Part shown: piece by piece, positions 9,140 through 17,672 of the stretch
Layout of the letters: every line of letters starts with the position of its first letter
Numbering within the stretch: position 1 is the first letter of the stretch
NCBI GenBank assembly: GCA_039714555.1
Contig: JBDLJB010000001.1
Coordinates: forward strand, 62,001-126,000
Direction: 5' to 3'
Source: Namhaeicola sp039714555
GTDB lineage: Bacteria > Bacteroidota > Bacteroidia > Flavobacteriales > Flavobacteriaceae
DNA: 64,000 nt
The notes under the pieces: model-generated
The model's database searches: none
Told to the model about the DNA's origin: nothing
The model's input: the letters and a program-made list of their open reading frames with translations, nothing else
Translations under genes and position numbers: made by a program

Positions 9140-10384
9140 TTAGTGATTTATATCACCAATTTTATCAGGATTGTGTTTGTATTTGAAAACAAGTGAAAAA
9201 ACAACTGCTAAAATTAAGGCGTAACCTGCAAAAATCAACCAAATTGTATACCAGTCCCTCACTCCATTATCATTTGTGAAATGGTCAACAATAAGCCCAC
9301 TGGAATAACCCCCAATAAGAGCCCCTAATCCATTGGTAAGTAAAATAAATAATCCCTGTGCACTACTTCTGTATTTTGCATCGGTTTCATTCTCTACAAA
9401 TAAAGAACCTGAAATATTGAAAAAATCAAATGCCATACCATAAACGATCATGGATATAATTAAATAGGTTAAACCGATTCCTTCCGGATTACCAATGCCA
9501 AACAAAAAGAAACGTAAAAACCAGGCAAGCATACTCATTAGCATTACCGCTTTAATGCCAAAGCGTTTTAAAAAAAATGGTATGGTTAGTATAAATACTG
9601 TTTCAGAGATTTGCGAAAGTGAAATCAAAATATTAGAATGCTTTACAGCGAAAGAATCAGGAAAATCATTTGTAAAACTTCGTAAAAATTCCGAAGCCCA
9701 TGCATTGGATATTTGTAAAACAACTCCTAAAAGCATTGAAAATATAAAAAAGACAGCCATTTTGTAATCTTTAAATAAAACCAAAGCATCTAAACCTAAG
9801 CGTTCTGATAGGGATTTGCTTTCTGAAGAAGAAGTAGGTACATTAGGTAATGTTAAGGAATAGATACCTAATAATAAAGAAAATACGGCTGCAAAATAAA
9901 ACTGATTTGGGCTTTGTGTCCATTCTAAAAAATCAACAGACCACATCGCAATAATAAAACCAATAGTTCCCCAAACACGAATAGGAGGAAAAACTTTCAC
10001 TATATCATAATTATTATCTTCTAAAATACTATATGACACAGCATTTGCCAATCCTATAGTTGGCATATATAGCATCAAATAGATCAGCATTACCCAAAAA
10101 AAAGTATCATAATCATTAATTAGTGATAAGTAGAATAAAAAACCAGCTCCTAAAATGTGTATAATTCCCAGAAGTTTTTGAGCACTAATATATTTATCAG
10201 CTATAATTCCTACAATGGCGGGCATTATAATTGATGCTAATCCTAAAGTCATAAATATTTTTCCAATTTGAGTTCCGGTAAAATGGAGTTGCCCTCCTAA
10301 ATAACCACCTAGTGAGATTAACCAGGCTCCAAAAACAAAAAATTCAAAGAAATTTAAAATTGTTAGACGTAATTTTATATTCAT
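9140..10384 (-). CDS. Nucleoside permease, NupG family (MFS)
   Basis: Inner-membrane proton:nucleoside symporter, 414 residues with about 12 hydrophobic segments. The opening KLRLTILNFFEFFVFGAWLISLGGYL and GLASIIMPAIVGIIADKYI match the nucleoside:H+ symporter branch of the major facilitator superfamily (NupG/XapB-like). The neighbours thyA and the deoxynucleoside kinase domain of FolK-dNK support a role in nucleoside uptake for salvage. The substrate range cannot be read from the sequence. Confidence 0.85.
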   Translation of the reverse strand: MNIKLRLTILNFFEFFVFGAWLISLGGYLGGQLHFTGTQIGKIFMTLGLASIIMPAIVGIIADKYISAQKLLGIIHILGAGFLFYLSLINDYDTFFWVMLIYLMLYMPTIGLANAVSYSILEDNNYDIVKVFPPIRVWGTIGFIIAMWSVDFLEWTQSPNQFYFAAVFSLLLGIYSLTLPNVPTSSSESKSLSERLGLDALVLFKDYKMAVFFIFSMLLGVVLQISNAWASEFLRSFTNDFPDSFAVKHSNILISLSQISETVFILTIPFFLKRFGIKAVMLMSMLAWFLRFFLFGIGNPEGIGLTYLIISMIVYGMAFDFFNISGSLFVENETDAKYRSSAQGLFILLTNGLGALIGGYSSGLIVDHFTNDNGVRDWYTIWLIFAGYALILAVVFSLVFKYKHNPDKIGDINH

Positions 10385-10401
10385 AATGTGTTAGTTAGTT
10401 C

Positions 10402-11019
10402 TTATTTTTCACGTTTTGAGATTTCATCTCTAATTTTAGCTGCCAATTCATAATTTTCATTTGAAACAGCTTGTTCTAATTGTTTGTGTAAATCTTCTAG
10501 ACTTTCATTGATAAATGATGTTTCTTCTACATCTTCTACATCTTCAATATCAGAAACCAGATCTTCCATTTTGAATTTTGTTTGTTCTAATTTTGTTTGA
10601 TCTTTAACCTTTAAAATTATACCAGCTTTGTCTAAAATATTTTCAAAAGTAAAAATTGGTGCGTTAAATCTAATGGCAAGGGCTATTGCATCAGAAGTTC
10701 TTGCATCAATAATTTCTTCAATTTTATCAAATTCACAGATCAAACTAGAATAGAACACTCCATCAACCAATTTATGAATGATCACTTGCTTAACAATGAT
10801 ATTGAATCTATCAGCAAAGGTTTTGAATAAATCGTGTGTTAAGGGTCTTGGCGGTTTGATTTCTTTTTCTAAAGCAATCGCAATTGATTGTGCTTCAAAT
10901 GCCCCAATAATGATCGGTAAAGTGCGCTCGCCTTCTATCTCACTCAAAACTAAGGCATAAGCACCACTTTGAGTTTGGCTATAAGAAATTCCTTTAATAT
11001 TTAATCGAACTAAACTCAC
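10402..11019 (-). CDS. Bifunctional nuclease family protein with UvrB/UvrC motif
   Basis: A 205-residue protein. Residues about 1-130 are the DUF151 / bifunctional nuclease domain, with LPIIIGAFEAQSIAIALE and DARTSDAIALAIRFNAPIF visible. The last 35 residues form a UvrB/UvrC-type helical hairpin (EDLHKQLEQAVSNENYELAAKIRDEI), normally a protein-interaction element. Family members have been linked to nuclease activity and stress responses, but the cellular role in flavobacteria is unclear. It lies 17 bases upstream of the permease gene and downstream of etfBA, so it may belong to either transcript. Confidence 0.85.
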   Translation of the reverse strand: MSLVRLNIKGISYSQTQSGAYALVLSEIEGERTLPIIIGAFEAQSIAIALEKEIKPPRPLTHDLFKTFADRFNIIVKQVIIHKLVDGVFYSSLICEFDKIEEIIDARTSDAIALAIRFNAPIFTFENILDKAGIILKVKDQTKLEQTKFKMEDLVSDIEDVEDVEETSFINESLEDLHKQLEQAVSNENYELAAKIRDEISKREK

Positions 11020-11060
11020 GTATTTAATAAAAGTTTAAATAAAATTATTAATATTATAAT

Positions 11061-11116
11061 AAAAAAAGCTGTTAAAAATTAAGGACATATTTGGTCCAAA
11101 AATTCAAACAGCCTTT
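11061..11116 (-). terminator. Probable terminator after etfA
   Basis: On the minus strand, downstream of the etfA stop, GCTGTT (11068-11073 on the plus strand) pairs with AACAGC (11107-11112), with a smaller GGAC/GTCC pairing inside. On the transcribed strand the structure is followed by seven T residues. It lies between etfA and the nuclease gene. Confidence 0.5.
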
Positions 11117-11149
11117 TAAAGGCACAATTTACTAAAAAATATGATTTAC

Positions 11150-12115
11150 TTATTGATTTCCTTTAAATTCTTTTAATTTTTCAGTTAATTTAGGTACAAC
11201 TTCAAAAGCATCACCAACAATACCATAATCAGCTGCTTTAAAGAAAGGTGCTTCAGGATCAGTATTGATTACAACTTTAACTTTTGATGAATTTACACCA
11301 GCCAAATGTTGAATAGCGCCTGATATGCCTACTGCCAGATATAAATTTGATGAAACAGGTTTACCTGTTTGCCCAACGTGTTCACTATGTGGTCTCCAAC
11401 CTAAATCGGATACAGGTTTAGAACAAGCATTAGCTGCGCCTAAAACTTCGGCTAATTCTTCTAACATTCCCCAGTTTTCAGGTCCTTTTAATCCTCTACC
11501 TCCGGATACAACAATATCAGCATCGGCAATCGTAACTTTACCTGTAGTTTTTTCTATTGATTTTGTAATAACTTTAAAATCGTCATCTGATAATGAAGGA
11601 TCAAAATTTTCTTCAATAGCATTGACTTTATTTTCAACCAAACCAAATGAATTTTTTGACAATCCAATAACTTTATTGGTTGTTTTAATTTCAGTATGGT
11701 TAAATGCTTTTGATGAAAACACTTTTCGTTTAACTACAAAAGGTGAAATTGAATTTGGAGCGCTAACAGTATTTGATGCATAGCCTGCTTCTAAATTTGC
11801 TGCAACTAAAGGTGCTAAATATATTCCGTCACTACTTGAATCAATGATAACTATATCTGAACCTTCTTTTAAGGCAACTTGTTTAATAACATCAGCATAA
11901 GCTTTTGCACTAAAGTTTTTCAATTGATCATTATTTATTTTTATAATTTTTTCAGCACCGAAATTGGCTAATTCCGAAGCATCATTCGCGTTAATTGTTA
12001 ATACAACTAAGTTGGTTTGTGCCATTTCGGCTACTTTTTTTCCGTAAGAAGTAACTTCAAATGCATTTTTTTTAAATTTTCCATCCGAATTATCGGCAAA
12101 TACTAAAACAGACAT
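11150..12115 (-). CDS. etfA: Electron transfer flavoprotein alpha subunit
   Basis: The FAD-binding subunit of the heterodimer that carries electrons from acyl-CoA dehydrogenases to the quinone pool. The product has 321 residues. The C-terminal FAD domain is clear from VSGGRGLKGPENWGMLEELAEVLGAANACS, the VGQTGKPVSSNLYLAVGISGAIQH stretch and the ending INTDPEAPFFKAADYGIVGD. It lies 50 bases after etfB on the same strand. Confidence 0.95.
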   Translation of the reverse strand: MSVLVFADNSDGKFKKNAFEVTSYGKKVAEMAQTNLVVLTINANDASELANFGAEKIIKINNDQLKNFSAKAYADVIKQVALKEGSDIVIIDSSSDGIYLAPLVAANLEAGYASNTVSAPNSISPFVVKRKVFSSKAFNHTEIKTTNKVIGLSKNSFGLVENKVNAIEENFDPSLSDDDFKVITKSIEKTTGKVTIADADIVVSGGRGLKGPENWGMLEELAEVLGAANACSKPVSDLGWRPHSEHVGQTGKPVSSNLYLAVGISGAIQHLAGVNSSKVKVVINTDPEAPFFKAADYGIVGDAFEVVPKLTEKLKEFKGNQ

Positions 12116-12165
12116 ATTCTAATTTATTTTTAAAATTTAAATTTATTTTTTAAAAGTAACTTTAA

Positions 12166-12912
12166 CTAAATTACTTTAGCTTCGTTATGTAACAAATCGA
12201 TTAATTCTTCAACATTATCTGCATCAATCATCTTACAATTTGATTTTGGAGCAGGTTTTTCAAAATCATTAATGATTGTTGCTGCAGTAAAATCAATAGG
12301 ATCAACAACTTGTAAAGGTTTTTTTCGGGCCATCATAATTCCTCTCATATTAGGAATTCTTAAATCTTTATCTTCAACCAAGCCTTTTTGGCCACCTATT
12401 ACCAAAGGTAATTCAGTGTTAAGAATTTCTTTTCCACCGTCAATATCACGAGTTACTGTTGCTTGATTTCCTTCAATTTCAATGCCTATACAAGCATTCA
12501 CAAAATTGAAATCTAAAATCGAAGCAGTCATGCCAGGAACCATACCTCCGTTATAATCCATTGATTCTTTTCCAGCCATAACTAGATCATATCCACCATT
12601 TTTGACAACTTCGGCCAATTGTTTTGCAACATAAAATCCATCAGTTGCTTCAGTATTAACCCTAATTGCATCATCGGCACCTATAGCCAATGCTTTACGA
12701 AGTGTTGGTTCTGTAGATACATTACCTACGTTTACCACAGTTATCGATGCACCTTGTTTTTCTTTAAACCACATAGCGCGAGTTAGTACAAATTCATCAT
12801 GTGGATTTATTACAAATTGTACACCGTTCGTGTCAAATTTTGTGTTATCTGCAGTAAAATTAATTTTAGAAGTCGTGTCAGGTACATGACTAATACATAC
12901 TAATATTTTCAT
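12166..12912 (-). CDS. etfB: Electron transfer flavoprotein beta subunit
   Basis: AMP-binding partner of EtfA. It has 248 residues, with the family opening MKILVCISHVPDTTSKI, the DEFVLTRA stretch, ALAIGADDAIRV and the recognition-loop region GGMVPGMTASILDF. The gene is divergent from pdhB. Its upstream region holds a near-consensus -7 box on the minus strand (TACCTTCG, plus-strand 12940-12947) and the large palindrome at 12961-12988 where a -33 element would be expected. Confidence 0.95.
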   Translation of the reverse strand: MKILVCISHVPDTTSKINFTADNTKFDTNGVQFVINPHDEFVLTRAMWFKEKQGASITVVNVGNVSTEPTLRKALAIGADDAIRVNTEATDGFYVAKQLAEVVKNGGYDLVMAGKESMDYNGGMVPGMTASILDFNFVNACIGIEIEGNQATVTRDIDGGKEILNTELPLVIGGQKGLVEDKDLRIPNMRGIMMARKKPLQVVDPIDFTAATIINDFEKPAPKSNCKMIDADNVEELIDLLHNEAKVI

Positions 12913-12960
12913 TTTTACTATATTATATATTATAAGTTACGAAGGTAATATATTTTTTTG

Positions 12961-12988
12961 ATAAATACTATGCATGCATAGTATTTAT
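12961..12988. promoter_or_regulatory. Perfect 28-bp palindrome, candidate operator
   Basis: A perfect inverted repeat with no spacer: half-site ATAAATACTATGCA followed by its exact complement. It lies in the 165-base gap between the divergent etfB and pdhB genes, about 50 bases upstream of etfB and 90 upstream of pdhB. It lacks a T-run and a loop, so it does not look like a terminator. Its position over the expected -33 region of etfB would suit a dimeric repressor (for example of the TetR or MarR type) controlling fatty-acid electron transfer; the regulator is inferred, not seen. Confidence 0.6.
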
Positions 12989-13049
12989 TTTTAAATTGAG
13001 TTGAAACGGAATAAAATTTATTACAGATAAATGTTTTATAAAAATTCCT

Positions 13050-13057
13050 TAATTTTG
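13050..13057 (+). promoter_or_regulatory. Candidate -7 box of pdhB
   Basis: TAATTTTG matches the Bacteroidota TAnnTTTG -7 consensus and lies 20 bases before the pdhB ATG. No clear TTTG is present at the expected -33 distance, so this is a partial match. Confidence 0.35.
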
Positions 13058-13077
13058 CAATCCTTTAAAATTTTAAA

Positions 13078-14055
13078 ATGAAGATATTACAATTTAGAGA
13101 AGCAATAGCCGAAGCAATGAGTGAAGAAATGCGTCGGGATGAATCAGTTTATTTATTAGGAGAAGAAGTTGCCGAATATAATGGTGCTTATAAAGCATCA
13201 AAAGGAATGTTAGATGAATTTGGTAAAAAGCGGGTTATTGATACACCAATAGCTGAGTTAGGGTTTTCAGGAATTGCTGTTGGATCTGCAATGAATGGGA
13301 ATAGACCAATAGTTGAATACATGACCTTTAATTTTTCTTTAGTAGGAATTGATCAAATAATTAATAATGCTGCAAAAATTCGCCAGATGTCAGGCGGGCA
13401 ATTTAATTGTCCTATAGTTTTTAGAGGCCCAACAGGTTCTGCAGGTCAATTGGCAGCAACCCATTCACAATCATTTGAGAATTGGTTTGCCAATACACCG
13501 GGTTTAAAAGTAATTGTACCATCAACTCCTTATGATGCAAAAGGGTTGTTGAAAGCAGCTATTCGTGATGATGATCCGGTTATTTTTATGGAATCAGAAC
13601 AAATGTATGGAGATAAAGGAGAAGTACCTGAAGGAGAATATATTTTACCAATTGGAGTTGCAGATATTAAAAGAGAGGGAACTGATGTGACAGTCGTTTC
13701 ATTTGGTAAGATCATTAAAGAAGCGTTTAAAGCAGCAGATATTTTAGAAGAAGAAAATATTTCTGTTGAAATTATAGACTTACGTACTGTAAGACCAATG
13801 GATCATGAAGCGATATTTAAATCGGTTAAAAAAACAAACCGTTTGGTTATTCTTGAAGAGGCATGGCCTTTTGCAAGTGTTTCAAGCGAAATCACTTATC
13901 AGGTTCAAGAAAATGTATTTGATCACTTAGATGCTCCTATCCAAAGAATTACAACTGCTGATACTCCGGCTCCTTTTTCGCCTGTTTTGTTGCAAGAATG
14001 GTTGCCAAATGTCAATGATGTTGTAAAAGCCGTAAAAAGAGTAATGTATAAATAA
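13078..14055 (+). CDS. pdhB: Pyruvate dehydrogenase E1 component, beta subunit
   Basis: Forms the thiamine-diphosphate-dependent E1 heterotetramer that decarboxylates pyruvate. The product has 325 residues. Diagnostic stretches are LLGEEVAEYNGAYKASKG, DTPIAELGFSGIAVGSAMNG, FRGPTGSAGQLAATHSQSFE and the C-terminal half with VVSFGKIIKEA and DLRTVRPMD. The alpha subunit and E2 are not adjacent, so pdhA must be elsewhere. Acetoin or branched-chain dehydrogenase beta subunits are close relatives, but the flavobacterial PdhB match is strong. Confidence 0.9.
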   Translation: MKILQFREAIAEAMSEEMRRDESVYLLGEEVAEYNGAYKASKGMLDEFGKKRVIDTPIAELGFSGIAVGSAMNGNRPIVEYMTFNFSLVGIDQIINNAAKIRQMSGGQFNCPIVFRGPTGSAGQLAATHSQSFENWFANTPGLKVIVPSTPYDAKGLLKAAIRDDDPVIFMESEQMYGDKGEVPEGEYILPIGVADIKREGTDVTVVSFGKIIKEAFKAADILEEENISVEIIDLRTVRPMDHEAIFKSVKKTNRLVILEEAWPFASVSSEITYQVQENVFDHLDAPIQRITTADTPAPFSPVLLQEWLPNVNDVVKAVKRVMYK

Positions 14056-14080
14056 TAATTTTCTAATGATGATATTGAGA

Positions 14081-14105
14081 AGACTGCTTGTAAGAGCAGT
14101 CTTTC
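14081..14105 (+). terminator. Hairpin after pdhB
   Basis: AGACTGCT (14081-14088) and AGCAGTCT (14095-14102) form a perfect 8-bp stem with a 6-base loop, 25 bases past the pdhB stop. The T-tail is short, so termination may be modest. Confidence 0.55.
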
Positions 14106-14149
14106 ATATTATAACGATAGAAACATTACCTATATTAATTATAAATAAG

Positions 14150-14183
14150 TATATTTGACCAGTATTCATAGAGTATTCTATGA
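14150..14183 (+). promoter_or_regulatory. Candidate promoter and inverted repeat of the AraC-type gene
   Basis: TATATTTG (14150-14157) matches the TAnnTTTG -7 box. Just downstream, TCATAGA (14166-14172) and TCTATGA (14177-14183) form a 7-bp inverted repeat with a 4-base spacer, overlapping the expected transcription start. This could be an autoregulatory site; motif evidence only. Confidence 0.35.
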
Positions 14184-14200
14184 TAAAGTAATTGTATTAT

Positions 14201-15079
14201 ATGAAAGAAAATAACGATAAAAAAATGGTTCAAGATTATGAGATCGAACCAGGTTTTAGAATTGTTAAGCTACATAATAAAGAGAAAACAGTTCAGGACT
14301 ATTATAAATTATGTGATTCAAGTGTGATTCAAATGCATTTTAGCTTAAATAATACAGCAAAGTTGCAGTTTAATCAATCAAGTTATTCAATTGAAATAGT
14401 CGAAAATAACTCTTTACTTCTTTATAATCCACAAAAAGACTTACCCATAAACTTGAATTTAAATCCGAGTGCTAAAATGATCATACTTTTAATTTCTATT
14501 AAAAAATTTCATTCATTTTTTACTCTTGAAGCAGGTTTGATACATTTTTTAAATGAAGAAAATAAAAATAAAAAGTACTATTATAACAAAGAATTAAGCC
14601 CAAATGAAATTGTTGTTTTAAATCAGATGTTTAATTATGGATTACATTCATCTCTTGAAAAATTATATACAAAAGGTAAAGTTTATGAGTTACTGAGCTT
14701 GTATTTTCACAAAGGGGAAAATAATGATGTTCAGAAGTGTCCTTTTTTAGAAGATGAAGTAAATGTAGAAAAAATAAGAAGTGCTAAGAATATTCTTATC
14801 GAAAATATGATAAATCCACCAACCTTAGCTAATTTGGCAAGTCAGATTAATTTACCTATACACCATTTAAAAGATGGCTTTAAACATATTTATGGAGAAA
14901 CTGCTTTTTCGTATTTATTAAATTATAAAATGGAATATTCTCGTAAATTATTATCTTCCAATAAATATAATGTAGCCGAAACAAGTTTTGAAGTTGGTTA
15001 TAGTACACCAAGTCATTTTATTGCTGCTTTTAAGAAAAAATATGGTGCAACACCGCGTAAATATTTAAAAAGTTTGTAA
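14201..15079 (+). CDS. AraC family transcriptional regulator
   Basis: A 292-residue regulator. The last 100 residues are a two-helix-turn-helix AraC domain: PPTLANLASQINLPIHHLKDGFKHIYG is the first unit and VAETSFEVGYSTPSHFIAAFKKKYG the second, ending in TPRKYLKS. The N-terminal 190 residues have no clear named ligand domain. I used the ATG at 14201 rather than a TTG nine bases upstream. It stands alone between pdhB and a DUF5686 gene; its targets are unknown. Confidence 0.85.
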   Translation: MKENNDKKMVQDYEIEPGFRIVKLHNKEKTVQDYYKLCDSSVIQMHFSLNNTAKLQFNQSSYSIEIVENNSLLLYNPQKDLPINLNLNPSAKMIILLISIKKFHSFFTLEAGLIHFLNEENKNKKYYYNKELSPNEIVVLNQMFNYGLHSSLEKLYTKGKVYELLSLYFHKGENNDVQKCPFLEDEVNVEKIRSAKNILIENMINPPTLANLASQINLPIHHLKDGFKHIYGETAFSYLLNYKMEYSRKLLSSNKYNVAETSFEVGYSTPSHFIAAFKKKYGATPRKYLKSL

Positions 15080-15144
15080 CCATTTTTTTTTAAAATATAA
15101 AAAGAGCAATTAAATCAAAAATAATAAATTTGCAATTTGTATTT

Positions 15145-15172
15145 TTCCTTTCAATAAAGAAAGGAATTTTTT
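15145..15172 (+). terminator. Terminator after the AraC-type gene
   Basis: TTCCTTTC (15145-15152) and GAAAGGAA (15159-15166) form an 8-bp stem with loop AATAAA, followed by six T residues. It ends only 13 bases before the next ATG, so it could also act as leader structure of the following gene. Confidence 0.65.
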
Positions 15173-15185
15173 GTTATGTTAATAT

Positions 15186-17672
15186 ATGTTCAATAAACTG
15201 ATACTTTTAATAATAGTATTTTTTACTCTTTTTAACTTGAATGCACAAGTTAAAGTAAGTGGTGTTGTTATTGATGAAGATAAACAACCAATACCTTTTG
15301 CAAATGTACTTTTTCAAGGTTCAATTATTGGTATAGTATCAGATGAGAATGGTAAATTTTATTTAGAATCAGATACTTTTTACCCATATTTAACGGTTTC
15401 TTTTTTAGGTTATAAAAGTGAAGTGATACCCTTAAAAAATAATAATTTTAATTTATCAATTACACTTAAAGAAGATTTTGGAACTTTAAATGAGGTAACT
15501 GTTTATACAGGGAGGATAAAGAATAAAGGTAATCCTGCTGTTGCTATTTTAAAAAAGATTTGGAGTAAAAAACGTAAGAACGGACTGTATTTATACAACA
15601 AATATGAATTTGATAAATATGAAAAAATCGAATTTGACTTGAATAATGTGGATGAGAAATTAAAAAACAACCGAATTTTTAATGGGATGGAGTTTGTTTT
15701 TGATCAAGTTGATACTTCGGCAATAACAGGAAAACCTTATTTACCTATCTTTATAAATGAATCGGTATATAAAACTTTTGGAAAAAATACAGTACCAAAA
15801 AAAATTAATGAAAAACTAGTTGCTAATAAAAATTCCGGTTTTTCAGATAATCAAGGGCTTATATCATTTATTAAACAATTGTATGTAGATTATGATATTT
15901 ATGATAATTATATAAAAATATTTGATAAAAGTTTTGCTAGTCCACTTTCAAAGCTCGGTCCACAATTTTATAATTACGTCCTTACTGATACAGCTTTTAT
16001 TAATAATAAATTGTGTTATAACATTGTTTTCTATCCTCGACGTAAAAACGAATTAACTTTTAAAGGTGATTTTTGGGTAAATGATTCAACTTTTGCAATA
16101 AAAGAAATCCAAATGACTGCCAGTAAAAGTGCAAATATAAACTGGGTAAAAGAGATTTATATTGAACAAGAATTTGAAGTAATAAATGATAGTGTTTTTT
16201 TATTAAAAAGAGATCATTTTATGAGTGATTTTTCTTTGAACAATAAAGATTTATCTAAGGGTGTTTATGGGAAAAGAACAACACTTTTTGATAATCATAT
16301 ATTTAATGTTAAACGACCAGATAATTTTTATAAGGCAGATGTAGATCAAAGTGAAGATATTTTTAATAAATCTAATGATTTTTGGAGTGAAAATCGTCAA
16401 GAAAGACTTAATAAAGATGAAGTAGGAATTTACGAAATGTTAGATACTTTACAAACAGTAAAACGATTTAAAGAATTGACAGATATTTCTGAAATTTTAA
16501 CTTCTGGTTATTGGAATTTTGTAAATGGTTTTGACTGGGGTCCGATTTTTTCTACGATTGGTTATAATGATATTGAGGGATTGAGGTTGAGATTAGGAGG
16601 GAGAACCTATTTTACTAAATCTGATCCGTGGCGTTTAAAAGGATTTGTGGCTTATGGTTTTAAAGACGATAAATTTAAATATGGAATAGAAGGCAGATGG
16701 CTATTAAGCAAAAGAAACCGATTGATCTTTTCATTGGGAAATCGTCGTGATATTGAACAATTAGGGGTAAGTATGACAACATCAAATGATGTTTTGGATA
16801 GAAGTTTTAATACAACTTCAATTTTTACAAGAGGGAGTAATGAGAAGCTTTCAGATGTACATATAACAAATACAAAGTTATCAATAGAACCTATAAAAAA
16901 TCTTGAAATAAGATTAGGCTCAACTTTTAAAACATTAAAATCTGCTAATTCTGAAGCATTTAGTGTTGACTATTACGATGAGGATGGAAATATAAAATCT
17001 GAAGTGAAGCAAACAGATTTAAGTATAGCATTTCAATATACACCTAAACGAAAACCATGGGGATTAGGAGTTGATCAGGGAGTTAGTAATCAAGGTAGGT
17101 TTCCTACTTTTTATTTAAGTTATACTAGAGGAATAAAAGGTTTTTTAAATAGTGATTTTGATTATCATAAAGTTCAATTTTATTATGAACAACCTTTACA
17201 GTTAGGTCTTATAGGAAAGTCAAAATTGTATTTAGAAATTGGTAAAACATTTAACACAGTTCCTTTATTATTGTTAAATGTTGTTCCTGGTAACCAAACC
17301 TATTTTACTGCACGAAGAATTTTTGATTTGTTAGATTATTATGAATTTGTAACCGATCAATATACATCCTTACATTTAGAACATAATTTCAATGGAAGAT
17401 TATTTTCGAAAATTCCACTTTTAAGAAAATTCCAACTACGTGAAATTATAGGAATTAGGGGTGTAATGGGGTCAATTTCTGATAAAAATATAGCTATTAA
17501 TGCTTCAAGTGTTGATTATTTAGCACCTGATAGATTGTATTGGGAATATCATGTGGGTATAGGTAATATTTTTAAACTTTTAAGAATTGATTTTTCTTAT
17601 AGAGGTAATTATAGAGATGTACCAAATGCAACCAATTTTGCATTTAAAGGCGGTATAGGATTTTATTTCTAA
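15186..17672 (+). CDS. DUF5686 outer-membrane protein with carboxypeptidase-like domain
   Basis: An 828-residue secreted protein. A signal peptide (residues 1-20, ending LNAQ) precedes a carboxypeptidase-regulatory-like beta-sandwich (about 22-100: VKVSGVVIDEDKQPIPFANVLFQGS), then the DUF5686 region, whose C-terminal half is rich in alternating beta-strand pattern and ends in GGIGFYF, as expected for an outer-membrane barrel. The family is widespread in Bacteroidota and its role is not known. Its stop overlaps the convergent RemB-like stop by 4 bases. Confidence 0.85.
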   Translation: MFNKLILLIIVFFTLFNLNAQVKVSGVVIDEDKQPIPFANVLFQGSIIGIVSDENGKFYLESDTFYPYLTVSFLGYKSEVIPLKNNNFNLSITLKEDFGTLNEVTVYTGRIKNKGNPAVAILKKIWSKKRKNGLYLYNKYEFDKYEKIEFDLNNVDEKLKNNRIFNGMEFVFDQVDTSAITGKPYLPIFINESVYKTFGKNTVPKKINEKLVANKNSGFSDNQGLISFIKQLYVDYDIYDNYIKIFDKSFASPLSKLGPQFYNYVLTDTAFINNKLCYNIVFYPRRKNELTFKGDFWVNDSTFAIKEIQMTASKSANINWVKEIYIEQEFEVINDSVFLLKRDHFMSDFSLNNKDLSKGVYGKRTTLFDNHIFNVKRPDNFYKADVDQSEDIFNKSNDFWSENRQERLNKDEVGIYEMLDTLQTVKRFKELTDISEILTSGYWNFVNGFDWGPIFSTIGYNDIEGLRLRLGGRTYFTKSDPWRLKGFVAYGFKDDKFKYGIEGRWLLSKRNRLIFSLGNRRDIEQLGVSMTTSNDVLDRSFNTTSIFTRGSNEKLSDVHITNTKLSIEPIKNLEIRLGSTFKTLKSANSEAFSVDYYDEDGNIKSEVKQTDLSIAFQYTPKRKPWGLGVDQGVSNQGRFPTFYLSYTRGIKGFLNSDFDYHKVQFYYEQPLQLGLIGKSKLYLEIGKTFNTVPLLLLNVVPGNQTYFTARRIFDLLDYYEFVTDQYTSLHLEHNFNGRLFSKIPLLRKFQLREIIGIRGVMGSISDKNIAINASSVDYLAPDRLYWEYHVGIGNIFKLLRIDFSYRGNYRDVPNATNFAFKGGIGFYF

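Noticed and set aside
11325..11783. 152-codon open frame on the plus strand
   Set aside because: Lies wholly antisense to etfA; the translation is Ser/Pro-rich without domain signals, a typical shadow of a conserved gene.
15125..15132. TAAATTTG box upstream of the DUF5686 gene
   Set aside because: Fits the -7 consensus but has no -33 partner, and a transcript from it would begin inside the hairpin at 15145-15172; not strong enough to list as a promoter.
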